Shown: positions 5,424 to 5,608 of the stretch, in pieces
How positions within the stretch are numbered: position 1 is the stretch's first letter
Layout: each line of letters opens with the position of its first letter
DNA from: Methanosarcinales archaeon
GTDB lineage: Archaea; Halobacteriota; Syntropharchaeia; Alkanophagales; Methanospirareceae
Length of the DNA: 5,608 nt
Direction: 5' to 3'
Assembly (NCBI GenBank): GCA_025464425.1
Contig: JAODGV010000062.1
Coordinates: 1-5,608 of the forward strand
Translations under genes and position numbers: made by a program
Notes under the pieces: generated by a model
What the model was told of the DNA's origin: nothing
Database searches by the model: none
The model's input: only the letters and a program-made list of their open reading frames with translations

Positions 5424-5439
5424 ATGAAAAGTTTATATA
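5424..5439 (+). promoter_or_regulatory. Strong BRE/TATA promoter for an unidentified transcript
   Basis: TGAAAAG is followed by TTTATATA (5432-5439), nearly the same as the histone promoter in this window. It predicts a transcript starting near 5458-5465. No good coding region begins there: an ATG at 5455 is followed by only 16 codons before a stop. Confidence 0.65.
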
Positions 5440-5458
5440 CTTAAGTTCCAATATATGA

Positions 5459-5608
5459 ACAGGCAACCGCATTCTGAATCGCGAAGAAGAAGTAGCGGAC
5501 CGTAAAAGCGGAAATAAGCCCGCGAACATAGGGTTCGCAAAGGAACCCGAAAGAGTAGGGTGTGACAACGTTGGGAAGCGTTTTTACGCTACCGGCACGG
5601 CTCCTACC
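5459..5608 (+). other. Structured, unidentified region cut by the window end
   Basis: It lies downstream of a strong promoter. GCGAAC (5522-5527) pairs with GTTCGC (5533-5538) and competes with GGGTTC (5531-5536) pairing to GAACCC (5543-5548). GTAGCG plus TAAAA (5492-5497, 5503-5507) can pair with TTTTACGCTAC (5582-5592) around a 5-base bulge. A frame from 5459 stays open to the edge (about 50 codons) but has no start codon. It may be a non-coding RNA gene, or the end of a mobile element with a transposase tail. I cannot match it to SRP RNA, RNase P RNA or a CRISPR repeat. Function unassigned. Confidence 0.35.

Noticed and set aside
5445..5460. GTTC/GAAC inverted repeat near the predicted transcript start
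   Set aside because: Four base pairs around an 8-base A/T-rich spacer is too short to separate from chance.
5556..5580. GTGTGAC as a group II intron 5' end
   Set aside because: A seven-base match alone is not evidence; no intron domain or reverse transcriptase can be seen before the window ends.
5409..5608. CRISPR leader or array next to the cas6 remnant
   Set aside because: No sequence of 20-40 bases recurs in the window. A leader with the first repeat beyond the edge cannot be excluded.

Overview
The window looks like the chromosome of an anaerobic euryarchaeon of roughly even base composition. The support is a HMf-type histone, a pyruvoyl-dependent arginine decarboxylase, an A-type ATP synthase subunit C, a DUF35/thiolase pair, a DUF131 membrane protein, and archaeal promoters (purine-rich BRE plus TTTATATA-like boxes). 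A methanogen-related or alkane-oxidising lineage (ANME-1 or Syntrophoarchaeum type) would fit, but nothing here proves the lineage.

Layout. The left edge holds the last 22 codons of an unidentified plus-strand gene. A monocistronic histone gene follows, with a strong promoter, and ends at a hairpin/T-tract that also separates it from the convergent minus-strand cluster. That cluster (positions 3692 down to 394) reads thiolase, DUF35 Zn-ribbon/OB protein, 3-hydroxyacyl-CoA dehydrogenase, DUF131 membrane protein and pyruvoyl arginine decarboxylase. The first four genes are separated by -4 to 6 bases and look like one operon. The decarboxylase follows after 70 bases and is probably cotranscribed. 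Thiolase, DUF35 and dehydrogenase together would interconvert two acetyl-CoA with 3-hydroxybutyryl-CoA. The direction is open, but the dehydrogenase lacks the usual NAD-selecting acidic residue.

A divergent promoter region with a perfectly palindromic TATA element separates the operon from a plus-strand retropepsin-like (clan AA) aspartic protease gene. Next come a tRNA-Pro(GGG) with an unusual C33 and, 11 bases after it, an A-type ATP synthase subunit C gene standing apart from other ATPase genes.

The subunit C stop codon overlaps (ATGA) a 51-codon ORF resembling only the C-terminal glycine-rich part of a Cas6/RAMP endoribonuclease, probably a cas6 remnant. The last 150 bases lie behind a strong promoter and contain competing hairpins and a long-range stem. 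They could be an RNA gene or the edge of a mobile element, cut off by the window end. No CRISPR repeats are visible.
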